A stretch of DNA of 18,318 nucleotides from a bacterium (GCA_028711675.1 JAQTRT010000022.1:1-18318); one strand, 5' to 3'; numbered from the stretch's first letter, positions 1 through 7,421 are shown. Notes: a model not told the origin generated them from the sequence alone. Numbers and translations are program-made.

Positions 1-2
1 AT

Positions 3-746
3 TCATGCCATCTCACCAAAGGTTAATTTATGCCTGATCCTGCCGTCGGCCAGAAGAATACTGCCGTCCCGGTTCACGCGCTTCAATACACCCGAGTAAA
101 CAGCGGAACCTGCTTTTATGGTGACCGTGTCATGGAGATAGGCTATATTTTTCTTCCAATCCGCAAAGACCTGTTTCCGGCAGGAAGAAAAATCAAGGTA
201 CTGCTTCTCAAACAAGCTGACGCAGTCATTGAATATCTTCTCCCGCGAGAGCGGCTTGTCCGTCAGGTCCCTTAAACTCACGGCGCGCCCCTTTAACTCA
301 CCGATCCTGAGAAAATTCGTAAAGCAGTTGATGCCCACGCCGATCACGGAGGCCTGGATCCGTCCCTGGCTTACCTGGTTCTCGATGAGAAGACCGGAGA
401 CTTTTTTCTGGTCGCATATGATGTCATTGGGCCATTTGATCTGAAGGGAACGTTTATAAGACTGAAGAACCTTCAGCATCGTCTGGGCGGTCAGGATGGA
501 GAGATCGTTATGGTCCAGGACCGGTTCCTGGATGAACAGCGAGAAGTAAATGTTCTCCCGGGCCGGCGAGAACCAGATGCGGTTGAAACGGCCGCGTCCG
601 TCCGTCTGCTTGTCCGCGACAACGATGAAATTATTCCGGTACCGGGAGCTTATCCGGAAAGCATGGTCGTTGGTGGAATCAATGGTCTTAAAGTAAAAAA
701 CCTTTTTAAATAAACGGCTATTCTTAATACAACTTTTAAAGCTCAT
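3..746 (-). CDS. birA: Biotin-[acetyl-CoA carboxylase] ligase, monofunctional (BirA class I)
   Basis: This enzyme attaches biotin, via biotinyl-5'-AMP, to the acceptor lysine of the biotin carboxyl carrier protein; it is cytoplasmic and serves fatty-acid synthesis. The 247-residue protein begins directly with the catalytic domain. The adenylate-binding loop is seen as TDGRGRFNRIWFSP (about 48-61), followed by KWPND (104-108) and KKVSGLLIE (114-122) containing the expected catalytic lysine. A small SH3-like C-terminal domain follows (GVLKRVNRDGSILLADG). There is no N-terminal winged-helix domain, so it should not double as a biotin-operon repressor, unlike E. coli BirA. It starts with ATG, with only a weak Shine-Dalgarno sequence, 41 nt downstream of tRNA-Cys on the same strand, so the two may share a transcript. 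The UGA stop lies two bases inside the window edge, so the gene is complete. Confidence 0.95.
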   Translation of the reverse strand: MSFKSCIKNSRLFKKVFYFKTIDSTNDHAFRISSRYRNNFIVVADKQTDGRGRFNRIWFSPARENIYFSLFIQEPVLDHNDLSILTAQTMLKVLQSYKRSLQIKWPNDIICDQKKVSGLLIENQVSQGRIQASVIGVGINCFTNFLRIGELKGRAVSLRDLTDKPLSREKIFNDCVSLFEKQYLDFSSCRKQVFADWKKNIAYLHDTVTIKAGSAVYSGVLKRVNRDGSILLADGRIRHKLTFGEMA

Positions 747-787
747 TAGAATGAAAACTCATAACACGGGAAGTACTTTTTAAAATG

Positions 788-860
788 AGGCGGCGGCCGG
801 AATTGAACCGGCAAATAACGGTTTTGCAGACCGCTCCCTTAACCATTTGGGTACACCGCC
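788..860 (-). tRNA. tRNA-Cys (anticodon GCA)
   Basis: On the minus strand the 73 nt fold as a full cloverleaf. The acceptor stem GGCGGTG/CGCCGCC has one G-U pair. The anticodon stem GCGGT/ACCGT encloses the loop CTGCAAA with anticodon GCA. The T arm is GCCGG-TTCAATT-CCGGC. The discriminator base is U, the known cysteine identity element. CCA is not encoded (TCA follows), so the 3' end must be added enzymatically. It lies just upstream of birA on the same strand, and its likely promoter is in the inverted-repeat region 914-1033. Confidence 0.96.
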
Positions 861-913
861 ATGAAATTAGACGTTAATATAATATTTTATACTGCATAGT
901 CAAGCTGAATTTA

Positions 914-1033
914 AAGGGGGACGGTGCTTGACATTTTGACATTTTTATGCGAATAATAAATAATAGAATCTGTTTTAACCATCAATTTTAGTATTCCTCA
1001 AAAAATGTCAAAATGTCAAGCACCGTCCCCCTT
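914..1033. repeat. Perfect 33-bp inverted repeat flanking a 54-nt loop (MITE/REP-like)
   Basis: Positions 914-946 are the exact reverse complement of 1001-1033. Each arm starts with a GGGGGACGGTGC block followed by TTGACATTTTGACA, and the 54-nt centre is AT-rich. The element fills most of the gap between tRNA-Cys (minus) and tgt (plus). Perfect complementarity over 33 bp is typical of a recently moved non-autonomous element or a REP/BIME unit of the kind mobilised by Y1 (RAYT) transposases. No transposase is present in the window. The structure is seen directly; the family assignment is inference. Confidence 0.85.
936..964 (+). promoter_or_regulatory. Candidate promoter for tgt inside the inverted repeat
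   Basis: A consensus -35 (TTGACA, 936-941) in the left arm is followed after 17 nt by AATAAT (959-964, 5 of 6 to the consensus -10). By symmetry the right arm carries TTGACA on the minus strand (1011-1006), followed after 15 nt by TAAAAT, which would read toward tRNA-Cys and birA. This is a consensus match only. Confidence 0.4.
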
Positions 1034-1081
1034 GTCTTTTCCCTTGAATTCGGATTCCAATTTTATACAATTTCAGAAACC

Positions 1082-2140
1082 ATGGAATTTACGATCATTA
1101 AAGAATCAGATACCTCGCGGGCAAGGAAAGGCCTGCTGAAACTGGGTCAAACGGTCCTCGAGACGCCTGTCTTCATGCCGGTGGGCACAAAAGGGACCGT
1201 GAAGACACTTGATTCCGGTGAATTAAAGGAGATCGGCCTTGACCTTATCCTGGCCAACACATATCACCTTTATTTAAGGCCGGGCCTGGACGTGATCAAA
1301 AATGCCGGCGGCCTTCATTCCTTCATGAACTGGGACAGGGCACTCCTGACGGACAGCGGCGGCTACCAGGTCTTCAGCCTGCCTGACCTGAAAAAGGTCA
1401 CGGACGAAGGTGTCCTGTTCAAATCCCATATCGACGGCCAGGAGATCTTCTTCACGCCGGAAAGCGTCATGGAAGCTCAGATCATTTTTGGCTCGGACAT
1501 CGTAATGTGCCTGGATGAATGCGTGGAACACACGGCCCCGCTGAAAAAAACACGGGAAGCGGTCATCCGGACCACGCTATGGTCGCGCCGGTGCAAGGAA
1601 TATTTTAACTGCCATAAAAAACCTCACCAGAACCTTTTCGGCATCGTACAGGGAGGATTTGACAAAGGCCTGAGGAAAGAATCCCTGGAGCAGATATGCG
1701 AACTGGGCTTTGACGGTTACGCGGTCGGCGGCTTGAGCGTGGGCGAAACCTATGAAAAGACATTCGATATCCTGGACTCCGTGACGCCCGGCCTGCCCCG
1801 TGAGAAACCGCGTTATTTCATGGGCCTCGGTTCCCTTGATGAGCTGGAACAGGCCGTCCGGATGGGCGTGGACATGTTCGACTCTGTCTGGCCTACACGC
1901 AATGCCAGGAACGGCCAGGTCTTCACCAGCGAAGGAAAAAAACAGGTCAGGAACGCCAGGTTCAAGTATTCCCTGGAACCCGTGGACAAGGAATGCAGCT
2001 GCTTTGTCTGCAGGAACCACACTTTATCTTATCTGCACCATCTGTTCAACGTGGAAGAGCTGCTGGGATACAAGCTGGCCACATACCATAACCTGTACTT
2101 TTTACAGAACAGGATAAAACAGATAAGGGACTCTATTTGA
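1082..2140 (+). CDS. tgt: tRNA-guanine transglycosylase
   Basis: Tgt exchanges guanine-34 of GUN-anticodon tRNAs for preQ1 during queuosine synthesis. Counting from the chosen start (352 aa), the active-site aspartate is in DSGGYQ (D91), the base-recognition segment is GIVQGG (187-192) and the nucleophile is D267 in VDMFDS. The zinc ligands are C305, C307, C310 and H336, with the same spacing as the family. The frame stays open upstream to an ATG at 1013, but that 23-residue extension lies partly within the right arm of the inverted repeat and is not family-like. The ATG at 1082 gives MEFTIIKESD, the usual N terminus, and is preferred although neither start has a clear Shine-Dalgarno. It is transcribed divergently from tRNA-Cys/birA. 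No other queuosine gene is in the window. Confidence 0.95.
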   Translation: MEFTIIKESDTSRARKGLLKLGQTVLETPVFMPVGTKGTVKTLDSGELKEIGLDLILANTYHLYLRPGLDVIKNAGGLHSFMNWDRALLTDSGGYQVFSLPDLKKVTDEGVLFKSHIDGQEIFFTPESVMEAQIIFGSDIVMCLDECVEHTAPLKKTREAVIRTTLWSRRCKEYFNCHKKPHQNLFGIVQGGFDKGLRKESLEQICELGFDGYAVGGLSVGETYEKTFDILDSVTPGLPREKPRYFMGLGSLDELEQAVRMGVDMFDSVWPTRNARNGQVFTSEGKKQVRNARFKYSLEPVDKECSCFVCRNHTLSYLHHLFNVEELLGYKLATYHNLYFLQNRIKQIRDSI

Positions 2141-2173
2141 TATCTTACCCGGTCCGGTCCCTGGAAAATTTAT

Positions 2174-2201
2174 TTGACAGCTTATTTAAATATATTATTA
2201 T
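2174..2201 (+). promoter_or_regulatory. Candidate sigma-70 promoter of the PAS-GGDEF-HD-GYP gene
   Basis: A perfect TTGACA (2174-2179) is followed after 16 nt of AT-rich spacer by TATTAT (2196-2201, 5 of 6). It lies about 70 nt before the TTG start at 2272, in an otherwise featureless 131-nt gap after tgt. Confidence 0.45.
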
Positions 2202-2271
2202 TGATATTGCGTCATCATTTTCCATTCGCAGAGAATCAATTCTTGCGCTATTTCCCTGAGGTATCATCGTC

Positions 2272-4104
2272 TTGAAGATCAAATTTAAAAAAGAACTGGG
2301 CCGCTCCGACCAGGAAATACTGGATATCATCGAGTTCCTTCCGGATGCTGTGTTCGTCCTGGACAAGGACCGGAAAGTGATCGCCTGGAACAGGGCTGTT
2401 GAAGAGATGACCGGCGTCCCGAAGAAAAAGATCCTGGGCAAAGGGAACTATGCTTATTCCGTGGCTTTCTACGGAAAAAAAAGGCCTCTGTTAGCTGACC
2501 TGATCCTGGGTGATAATCCTTCTACTAAAAAAAAATATGATTATGTCAAACGTCAGGGAAATACGCTATTCGCCGAAGTGTTTATACCTTCTCTGAATAA
2601 AAACAAAGGGGCTTATTTGTGGGTGAAAGCTTCAGCAATCTTCAATAAAAAAGGCGAAGTGATCGGCGCCATCGAATCGGTCCGCGATATCTCCGAAAGG
2701 AAACTGATAGAAGAAGAATTAAAGAACGCCCATCAGGATCTGGCTGACACTATCGAGTTCCTTCCGGATGCCACGTTCGTCCTGGACAAGGACCGGAAAG
2801 TGATCGCCTGGAACAGGGCTGTTGAAGAGATGACCGGCGTCCCGAAGAAAAAGATCCTGGGCAAAGGGGACTATGCCTATTCCGTGGCTTTCTACAGAAA
2901 AAAAAGGCCTCTCGTGGCTGACCTGATCCTGGGCGATAATCCTTCCATAAAAAAGAACTATGATTATGTCATAAGCAAGGGAACGACCCTGTTTGCCGAA
3001 GTCCACATACCTTCCTTATACAAAGGCAAAGGAGCTTATTTATGGGTGAAAGCTTCGGCCATATATGACGACCAGGGCAACATCAAAGGGGCCATAGAAT
3101 CCGTCCGCGACGTTACGGAACGCAAGTTGTATGAGGACAGGATACGGTTCCTGAGCTTTCACGACAAGCTCACGGGATTATACAACCGGGTCTTCCTGGA
3201 AGAAGAACTGAAACGGCTGGATGAAAAAAAGGCATTCCCCCTCAGCATCATCATGGCTGACGTGAACAATCTGAAAGTGACCAATGACGCTTTCGGCCAT
3301 GAATCCGGAGATGAGCTCCTGTCCAATGCCGCCAATATTATCCGGACCTCCTGCCGCAGTGAGGATATCATCGGACGCTGGGGCGGGGATGAATTTCTGA
3401 TCCTTCTGCCGCAATCCTATGAGCTGAACGCATCCAAGATCATCGCCCGCGTCAAAGAGAGCTGCAGCCAGGTCAAGAACATGGCCACAAGACCGTACAT
3501 CGCGTTCGGCACAGCCACGAAAGAAAACAGCGACCAGAACATCAAGAAGATCCTGAAAGAGGCCGAAGACAGGATGTACAGGAATAAACTGAGCGAGGAG
3601 AAGAGCCTTTACAGTTCGTTCATCACATCACTGGAAAAAGCCCTTTGGGAGCGGCACCATGAAACGCAGGAACACACCCAGCGCATGCAGGAACTGGTGA
3701 AGAAGATGGCGAAAGCGCTGAAGTTGTCCGATAACACCACGGACGAACTGCTGCTCATGGCAGCCCTGCACGATATCGGGAAGATCGGGATACCCGATGA
3801 CATCCTGCTCAAACCGGATAAACTGACCAAAAAGGAATGGGATATCATAAAAAAACACACTGAGATCGGATTCAGGATAGCCCAGTCCAATTACGAACTC
3901 AGCGCCATTGCTGACGGGATCCTGGCCCACCATGAACGCTGGGACGGGACCGGTTATCCGCGCGGTTTAAAAGGAAGGAAGATACCCCTGATCGCCCGCA
4001 TCATATCCGTGATCGACACATATGATGTCATTACGAACGGCCGGCCGTATAGAAAAGCCCGAAGTAAAAAAGAAGCCGTCCGGGAACTGATAAGGAATTC
4101 ATGA
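2272..4104 (+). CDS. PAS-PAS-GGDEF-HD-GYP cyclic-di-GMP signalling protein, C terminus cut by a UGA
   Basis: This 610-residue protein combines two PAS sensor domains (about 20-145 and 161-286), a GGDEF diguanylate cyclase domain (about 295-450) and an HD-GYP phosphodiesterase domain (about 455-610). GGDEF is intact at 371-375 and the inhibitory I-site R362xxD365 sits five residues before it. In the HD-GYP domain the metal-binding H500-D501 and HHERWDGTGYP (553-563) are intact. Both output domains therefore look catalytically competent, so the protein could make or degrade c-di-GMP. No membrane segment is seen, so it is probably cytosolic. The start is TTG with a TGAGGT Shine-Dalgarno about 12 nt upstream. 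The two PAS copies are nearly identical in DNA. The frame ends at UGA (4102-4104) in the middle of the conserved GTQFDP segment of HD-GYP domains. Confidence 0.93.
   Translation: MKIKFKKELGRSDQEILDIIEFLPDAVFVLDKDRKVIAWNRAVEEMTGVPKKKILGKGNYAYSVAFYGKKRPLLADLILGDNPSTKKKYDYVKRQGNTLFAEVFIPSLNKNKGAYLWVKASAIFNKKGEVIGAIESVRDISERKLIEEELKNAHQDLADTIEFLPDATFVLDKDRKVIAWNRAVEEMTGVPKKKILGKGDYAYSVAFYRKKRPLVADLILGDNPSIKKNYDYVISKGTTLFAEVHIPSLYKGKGAYLWVKASAIYDDQGNIKGAIESVRDVTERKLYEDRIRFLSFHDKLTGLYNRVFLEEELKRLDEKKAFPLSIIMADVNNLKVTNDAFGHESGDELLSNAANIIRTSCRSEDIIGRWGGDEFLILLPQSYELNASKIIARVKESCSQVKNMATRPYIAFGTATKENSDQNIKKILKEAEDRMYRNKLSEEKSLYSSFITSLEKALWERHHETQEHTQRMQELVKKMAKALKLSDNTTDELLLMAALHDIGKIGIPDDILLKPDKLTKKEWDIIKKHTEIGFRIAQSNYELSAIADGILAHHERWDGTGYPRGLKGRKIPLIARIISVIDTYDVITNGRPYRKARSKKEAVRELIRNS
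2352..2445 (+). repeat. PAS repeat copy 1: 94-nt perfect direct repeat
   Basis: Positions 2352-2445 are identical, base for base, to 2775-2868. The offset of 423 nt (141 codons) is the period of the duplicated PAS unit. Similarity continues outside this run with scattered changes, which indicates recent tandem duplication or gene conversion. Confidence 0.9.
2775..2868 (+). repeat. PAS repeat copy 2: 94-nt perfect direct repeat
   Basis: This is the second copy of the segment at 2352-2445, within the second PAS domain. Synonymous third positions are also identical across the run, which selection on the protein alone would not maintain. Confidence 0.9.
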
Positions 4105-4167
4105 ACACAGTTCGATTCGGAAATCGGCAAGTCATTTGTGAAGCTGATATCAAAACCGAGAAATTAA
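4102..4167 (+). other. In-frame continuation of the HD-GYP domain after UGA
   Basis: After the UGA at 4102-4104 the same frame stays open for 20 codons (TQFDSEIGKSFVKLISKPRN) to a UAA at 4165-4167. This matches the family's usual ending, SGTQFDPE followed by a helix. The UGA occupies the position of the conserved glycine and is one base from GGA. It may be a nonsense mutation, a sequence error or rare readthrough. Five or more neighbouring genes end with UGA, so global recoding is excluded. Confidence 0.75.
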
Positions 4168-4171
4168 AAAG

Positions 4172-4702
4172 CTACAGATATCTTTCCCTGGCAGTCTTCC
4201 ACAGCTTTTTTGATTTTAGAAGATATTCAATAAAATCGCGTACAGCGCCATATCCGCCTTTCTGTTTTGTGACAAGATCGGCCATCTGCCTGATCTCCTT
4301 CACGGCGTCCTTTACCGCCACCCTGAAACCCACCCGGCGGAAAAGCTCCAGATCGATAATGTCATCAGCAATGAAGGCCGTCTCCTCCCGGCTGACGCGA
4401 AAATCCTTCATGATCCTTTCCAGGAGCAGATGTTTCTTGAGCGCGCCCTGGTACACCTTGTGGATGTCCAGTTCCCGCGCGCGGATATCCACGATACGGG
4501 AACGCCGGCCGGTGATGACGGCAAACCTGATCCCCGCATGGACCGCCATCTTGATCCCGGAACCGTCCTTGACATTGAACCGCTTCTGTTCCATCCCTTT
4601 TTCGTTATAATACACGCCGCCGTCGGTAAGGACACCGTCCACGTCCAGGAGCACAAGCTTGACCTTTTTCAGCTTACGGTTTCGAAACAAATATTTCAGC
4701 AT
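4172..4702 (-). CDS. kdsC: 3-deoxy-D-manno-octulosonate-8-phosphate phosphatase
   Basis: KdsC hydrolyses Kdo-8-phosphate to Kdo plus phosphate, the third step of CMP-Kdo synthesis. The 176-residue protein is a minimal capless HAD phosphatase of the KdsC type (tetrameric in the family). Motif I is DVDGVLTDGG, with nucleophile D20 and acid/base D22. Motif II is the Thr of VITGRRS. The motif IV acidic pair is in ADDIIDLELF, where the family usually has GDD. The substrate loop NVKDGSGIK is also typical. The ATG at 4702 lies two bases after the kdsD stop. A TTG at 4708 overlapping that stop would add two residues and is an alternative. An AGGGAT Shine-Dalgarno lies inside the end of kdsD, which points to translational coupling. 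It is the last gene of the core-sugar cluster and converges with the PAS gene. Confidence 0.94.
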   Translation of the reverse strand: MLKYLFRNRKLKKVKLVLLDVDGVLTDGGVYYNEKGMEQKRFNVKDGSGIKMAVHAGIRFAVITGRRSRIVDIRARELDIHKVYQGALKKHLLLERIMKDFRVSREETAFIADDIIDLELFRRVGFRVAVKDAVKEIRQMADLVTKQKGGYGAVRDFIEYLLKSKKLWKTARERYL

Positions 4703-4704
4703 GA

Positions 4705-5664
4705 TCAATAGATCCCTGATTTCAGGATATCATGGATATGGATCAGCCCTTTCGGCCGTTCCTGTTCGTCCCTGATGACCAGGGATGTGATCTGGCCTTC
4801 CATGATCTTAAGGGCTTTAGCCACAAGGTCGTCAGCCTTAACGGTCTTGGGGTCCCGTACCATGAACTCCTTCACAGGCCTCTCCATGATATCTTCGGTC
4901 TTTAATAAGATGCGCTTCAGATCGCCATCCACCAGAATGCCCTGCATTCTCCCCTTTTTATCGACTACAATGGCCACACCGAACTTTTTATCAATGATGA
5001 CGGAGATAACGTTCTTCATCTTCTCGTCCTCATCCACCAGAGGAAGGTCCGCGCCCGTATGCATCAGGTCGCTGACTTTTAAAAGCTGTTTATGAAGCAG
5101 ACCGCCCGGGTGAAGCAGGGCAAAATCCTCTTCGGTAAAATTGTTCATTTTCAGGAGAGCCACGGCCAGGGCGTCGCCCAGGACCAGCTGGGCGGTCGTA
5201 CTCGAGGTCGGTGCCAGGTTCAGGGGACAGGCTTCCTCAACGACTCCCAGGTCCAGGACCACATCGCTGTTCTTAGCCAGTACGGATTCCGGAGCCGAAG
5301 TGATGGTGATCAATTTCACGTCATACCGTTTGAAATAAGGAAGGATCTTCACGATCTCGTCGGTCTCGCCGCTCTTGGAAAGGGCAATGACAACATCCTC
5401 CCGGAGGACAAGGCCCAGGTCACCGTGACTGCCTTCGGCCGGGTCAAGGAAAAAGGCCGGCGTTCCCGTACTGGTCATGGTTGCCGCGATCTTCTGGCCG
5501 ATGAGTCCGGATTTACCCATGCCGGTTATAACGACCTTTCCCTTGCAGCGGAACAGGAGGTCCGCAGCTTGCGTAAAACTCCCGCCCATTCTTTTCTTCA
5601 GTATTTGAAGGGCTTCGATCTCTTTCTCGATGGTCTCCATTCCGATCTTTAATATGTCATTCAT
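4705..5664 (-). CDS. kdsD: Arabinose-5-phosphate isomerase (SIS + tandem CBS)
   Basis: This enzyme interconverts ribulose-5-phosphate and arabinose-5-phosphate, supplying the aldehyde substrate of KdsA. The 319 residues match the full-length KdsD/KpsF/GutQ form. The N-terminal SIS domain (about 1-190) has GMGKSGLIG (48-56) with the conserved lysine, EGSHGDLG containing the family histidine (H80), SKSGET, and LAPTSSTTAQLVLGDALAV. A pair of CBS domains follows (about 200-319), probably regulatory. An AGGAAT Shine-Dalgarno precedes the ATG. Placement between kdsA and kdsC favours the biosynthetic KdsD role over the paralogous GutQ or KpsF roles. Confidence 0.95.
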   Translation of the reverse strand: MNDILKIGMETIEKEIEALQILKKRMGGSFTQAADLLFRCKGKVVITGMGKSGLIGQKIAATMTSTGTPAFFLDPAEGSHGDLGLVLREDVVIALSKSGETDEIVKILPYFKRYDVKLITITSAPESVLAKNSDVVLDLGVVEEACPLNLAPTSSTTAQLVLGDALAVALLKMNNFTEEDFALLHPGGLLHKQLLKVSDLMHTGADLPLVDEDEKMKNVISVIIDKKFGVAIVVDKKGRMQGILVDGDLKRILLKTEDIMERPVKEFMVRDPKTVKADDLVAKALKIMEGQITSLVIRDEQERPKGLIHIHDILKSGIY

Positions 5665-5711
5665 GATTCCTCACATTCCTTTTATTTCTATCAGCATCAA
5701 TTCATTTCATG

Positions 5712-6506
5712 TTATCCTTCCATTACCCGGTACAATTCTTTCGCTTTTGTCAACACCTTCTCAACACGGGAGAGCGAAAACTGCGATTCCCTGTCACTCA
5801 GCGCTTTGTCCGGATTCGGATGGACTTCCATAAAGATCCCGTCCGCTCCGGAAACAACGGCTGAATAAAGGAGCAGAGGTATGACTTCCCTGGTACCGCC
5901 TGTCTTTCCCTGGCCTGTGGAAGGGAGCTGGACGCTGTGCGTTGCATCAAAGAGGACCGGGTACCCGAACTTCTTCATCACGGGGATACCGGGAAAATCG
6001 ACTACCAGCCGTCCATAACCGAAGCTTGTACCGCGCTCCGTAATGGAGATTTCCCTGCATCCGGCAGTCTCCAGCTTTTCAATGATATATTTGACAGATT
6101 CAGGGGAAAGGAACTGGCCTTTTTTCACGTTCACCCATTTTCCCGTGCGTGCCGCTGCCTGGAGCAGGTCTGTCTGCCTGCAGAGGAAAGCCGGGATCTG
6201 GATCATATCGGCAATTTCAGCTACAGGCTCCACTTCCTCTGTGCAGTGGACATCGATGAGCAGGGGGATTTTCAACTTTTCTTTCAATCCTTTCAGGATA
6301 TTCAATCCTTTCCTGAGACCCGGGCCCCGGAAGGAACTGACAGATGTACGGTTAGCCTTGTCATAGGAGGATTTAAAAATAAAAGGGATATTCAGTTTGG
6401 ATGTTATCCTGATCAGGGTCCGGGCCGTCTGATAGAGCATCTTCTCGTTCTCGATCACGCACGGCCCGGCCGCAAGGAAAAAGCTTTTTTTATTCATTAA
6501 TTTCAT
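5712..6506 (-). CDS. kdsA: Kdo-8-phosphate synthase, metal-dependent type
   Basis: KdsA condenses PEP with arabinose-5-phosphate to form Kdo-8-phosphate. The 264-residue TIM barrel has the hallmarks AAGPCVIEN, KSSYDKANR, GGTREV and MEVHPNPDKALSD. The residues corresponding to the Aquifex aeolicus metal ligands (C11, H185, E222, D233) are C16, H190, E227 and D238, all with a constant +5 offset. This puts it in the metal-dependent class; the metal-independent E. coli enzyme has Asn at the Cys position. The gene is separated from kdsD by 47 nt and from upstream kdsB by 183 nt that hold an inverted-repeat element. It may therefore be affected by that structure or have its own promoter. Confidence 0.96.
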   Translation of the reverse strand: MKLMNKKSFFLAAGPCVIENEKMLYQTARTLIRITSKLNIPFIFKSSYDKANRTSVSSFRGPGLRKGLNILKGLKEKLKIPLLIDVHCTEEVEPVAEIADMIQIPAFLCRQTDLLQAAARTGKWVNVKKGQFLSPESVKYIIEKLETAGCREISITERGTSFGYGRLVVDFPGIPVMKKFGYPVLFDATHSVQLPSTGQGKTGGTREVIPLLLYSAVVSGADGIFMEVHPNPDKALSDRESQFSLSRVEKVLTKAKELYRVMEG

Positions 6507-6518
6507 AAAGACCTTCTT

Positions 6519-6682
6519 TGGCAGTACGTTTGATATTTTAAATTTTTCTTATTCTCGGCCTGCAGCCCTGCAGGCCTCCGAGGGGAGTCGTACCCCGGAG
6601 GGCACCTTCGGCGGCTTTAACTTCCTGTTAAAATGAAACGCGACTCCAAACCGAAAAATTTAAAATATCAAACGCACTGCCA
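6519..6682. repeat. 164-nt inverted-repeat element with nested hairpins (kdsB-kdsA gap)
   Basis: The terminal arms 6519-6548 and 6653-6682 are complementary at 29 of 30 positions (mismatch at 6526/6675). They are AT-rich (CGTTTGATATTTTAAATTTTT core) with TGGCAGT ends. The interior is GC-rich. It has a perfect 9-bp stem at 6557-6565/6568-6576, a second stem CTCC..GGGG/CCCCGGAG at 6576-6600, and GGAGTCG (6584-6590) repeated inverted at 6641-6647. It could be a MITE-like insertion, or an RNA structure in the kdsB-kdsA mRNA that attenuates or stabilises it. There is no ORF inside and no clear target-site duplication. Confidence 0.8.
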
Positions 6683-6689
6683 TCATTTC

Positions 6690-7421
6690 TCAATTCATAA
6701 TTCCTTCCAGAATCCTCTTCACTCTCCTGAAGTCCGCGGGGGTGTCCACGCTGATGGTATCATGTTCCGTCAGGACCACATCGATCCTGTAACCGTTCTG
6801 TAAGAACCTCAGCTGTTCCAGTTTTTCCGTTTTCTCAAGATTGGTTTGTTTTAACCTGGTCAGTTCTTTCAGTACCCTGGCCTGAAAACAGTATATCCCG
6901 AAATGTTTGATATATTCCGTGTCCGGCGTATTGTCCCTGTTGAACGGGATAACAGACCGGGAAAAATACAAAGCTTCCTTTTTATTATTCATGACGATCT
7001 TCACCACAGCCGGGTCCCGGACCATCTTTCCGTCCGTGATCTTCCTGCCCAGGGTTACGATCTGGACATGCGGATTTTTATTCACATGGTCAACGATCTT
7101 GTTAAGCATAGCGGGATGGACCAGGGGTTCATCACCCTGGATGTTCACGTAAAAATCCGCCTTGACCGAACGGGTCACTTCAGCCACCCTGTCCGTGCCG
7201 GACCTGTGGCGGGACGAAGTGAGCATCACCCTGCATTTGAACGCGGACAGTTCACGGACCATCCGGGGATGGTCCACGGCAATGATGACGTCATCGAGCC
7301 TGCTCTTTAAAGCATTAAAATACGTATAAGCCACCAGAGGTCTGTTGTTTATCCTCAGCAGCATCTTCTCGGGGAGCCTCGTGCTCTTCAGCCTGGCCGG
7401 TATGACGCCCAGTATCTTCAT
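6690..7421 (-). CDS. kdsB: 3-deoxy-manno-octulosonate cytidylyltransferase (CMP-Kdo synthetase)
   Basis: KdsB activates Kdo with CTP to give CMP-Kdo, the donor used by the Kdo transferase. The 243 residues are standard length. The N terminus MKILGVIPARLKSTRLPEK is the nucleotide-binding loop; the family often has RLPGK, here RLPEK. SSRHRSGTDRVAEV and NIQGDEPLV are the diagnostic Kdo and Mg/CTP motifs, and HFGIYCFQ, LEKTEKLEQLRFL and SVDTPAD are typical of the C-terminal half. The ATG overlaps the stop of the upstream gmhB-hldC fusion by four bases (ATGA), so the two are probably translationally coupled. Confidence 0.96.
   Translation of the reverse strand: MKILGVIPARLKSTRLPEKMLLRINNRPLVAYTYFNALKSRLDDVIIAVDHPRMVRELSAFKCRVMLTSSRHRSGTDRVAEVTRSVKADFYVNIQGDEPLVHPAMLNKIVDHVNKNPHVQIVTLGRKITDGKMVRDPAVVKIVMNNKKEALYFSRSVIPFNRDNTPDTEYIKHFGIYCFQARVLKELTRLKQTNLEKTEKLEQLRFLQNGYRIDVVLTEHDTISVDTPADFRRVKRILEGIMN

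Noticed and set aside
1013..1081. Upstream ATG giving tgt a 23-residue N-terminal extension
   Set aside because: The first codons lie in the right arm of the inverted repeat, the sequence is not Tgt-like, and the ATG at 1082 gives the normal family N terminus.
2141..2271. Minus-strand frame of 98 codons over the start of the PAS gene (2145-2441)
   Set aside because: It is antisense to a well-supported coding region, has no family-like sequence, and the gap carries a plus-strand promoter.
4102..4104. Alternative genetic code with UGA read as glycine
   Set aside because: birA, tgt, kdsD, kdsB and the gmhB-hldC fusion end at UGA at the expected family lengths, and no other gene in the window has an internal UGA.
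4101..4610. Plus-strand frame of 169 codons starting at the ATG that overlaps the end of the PAS gene
   Set aside because: Almost all of it is antisense to kdsC, whose motifs are clear; the composition is Ser/Arg-rich, as expected of a shadow frame.
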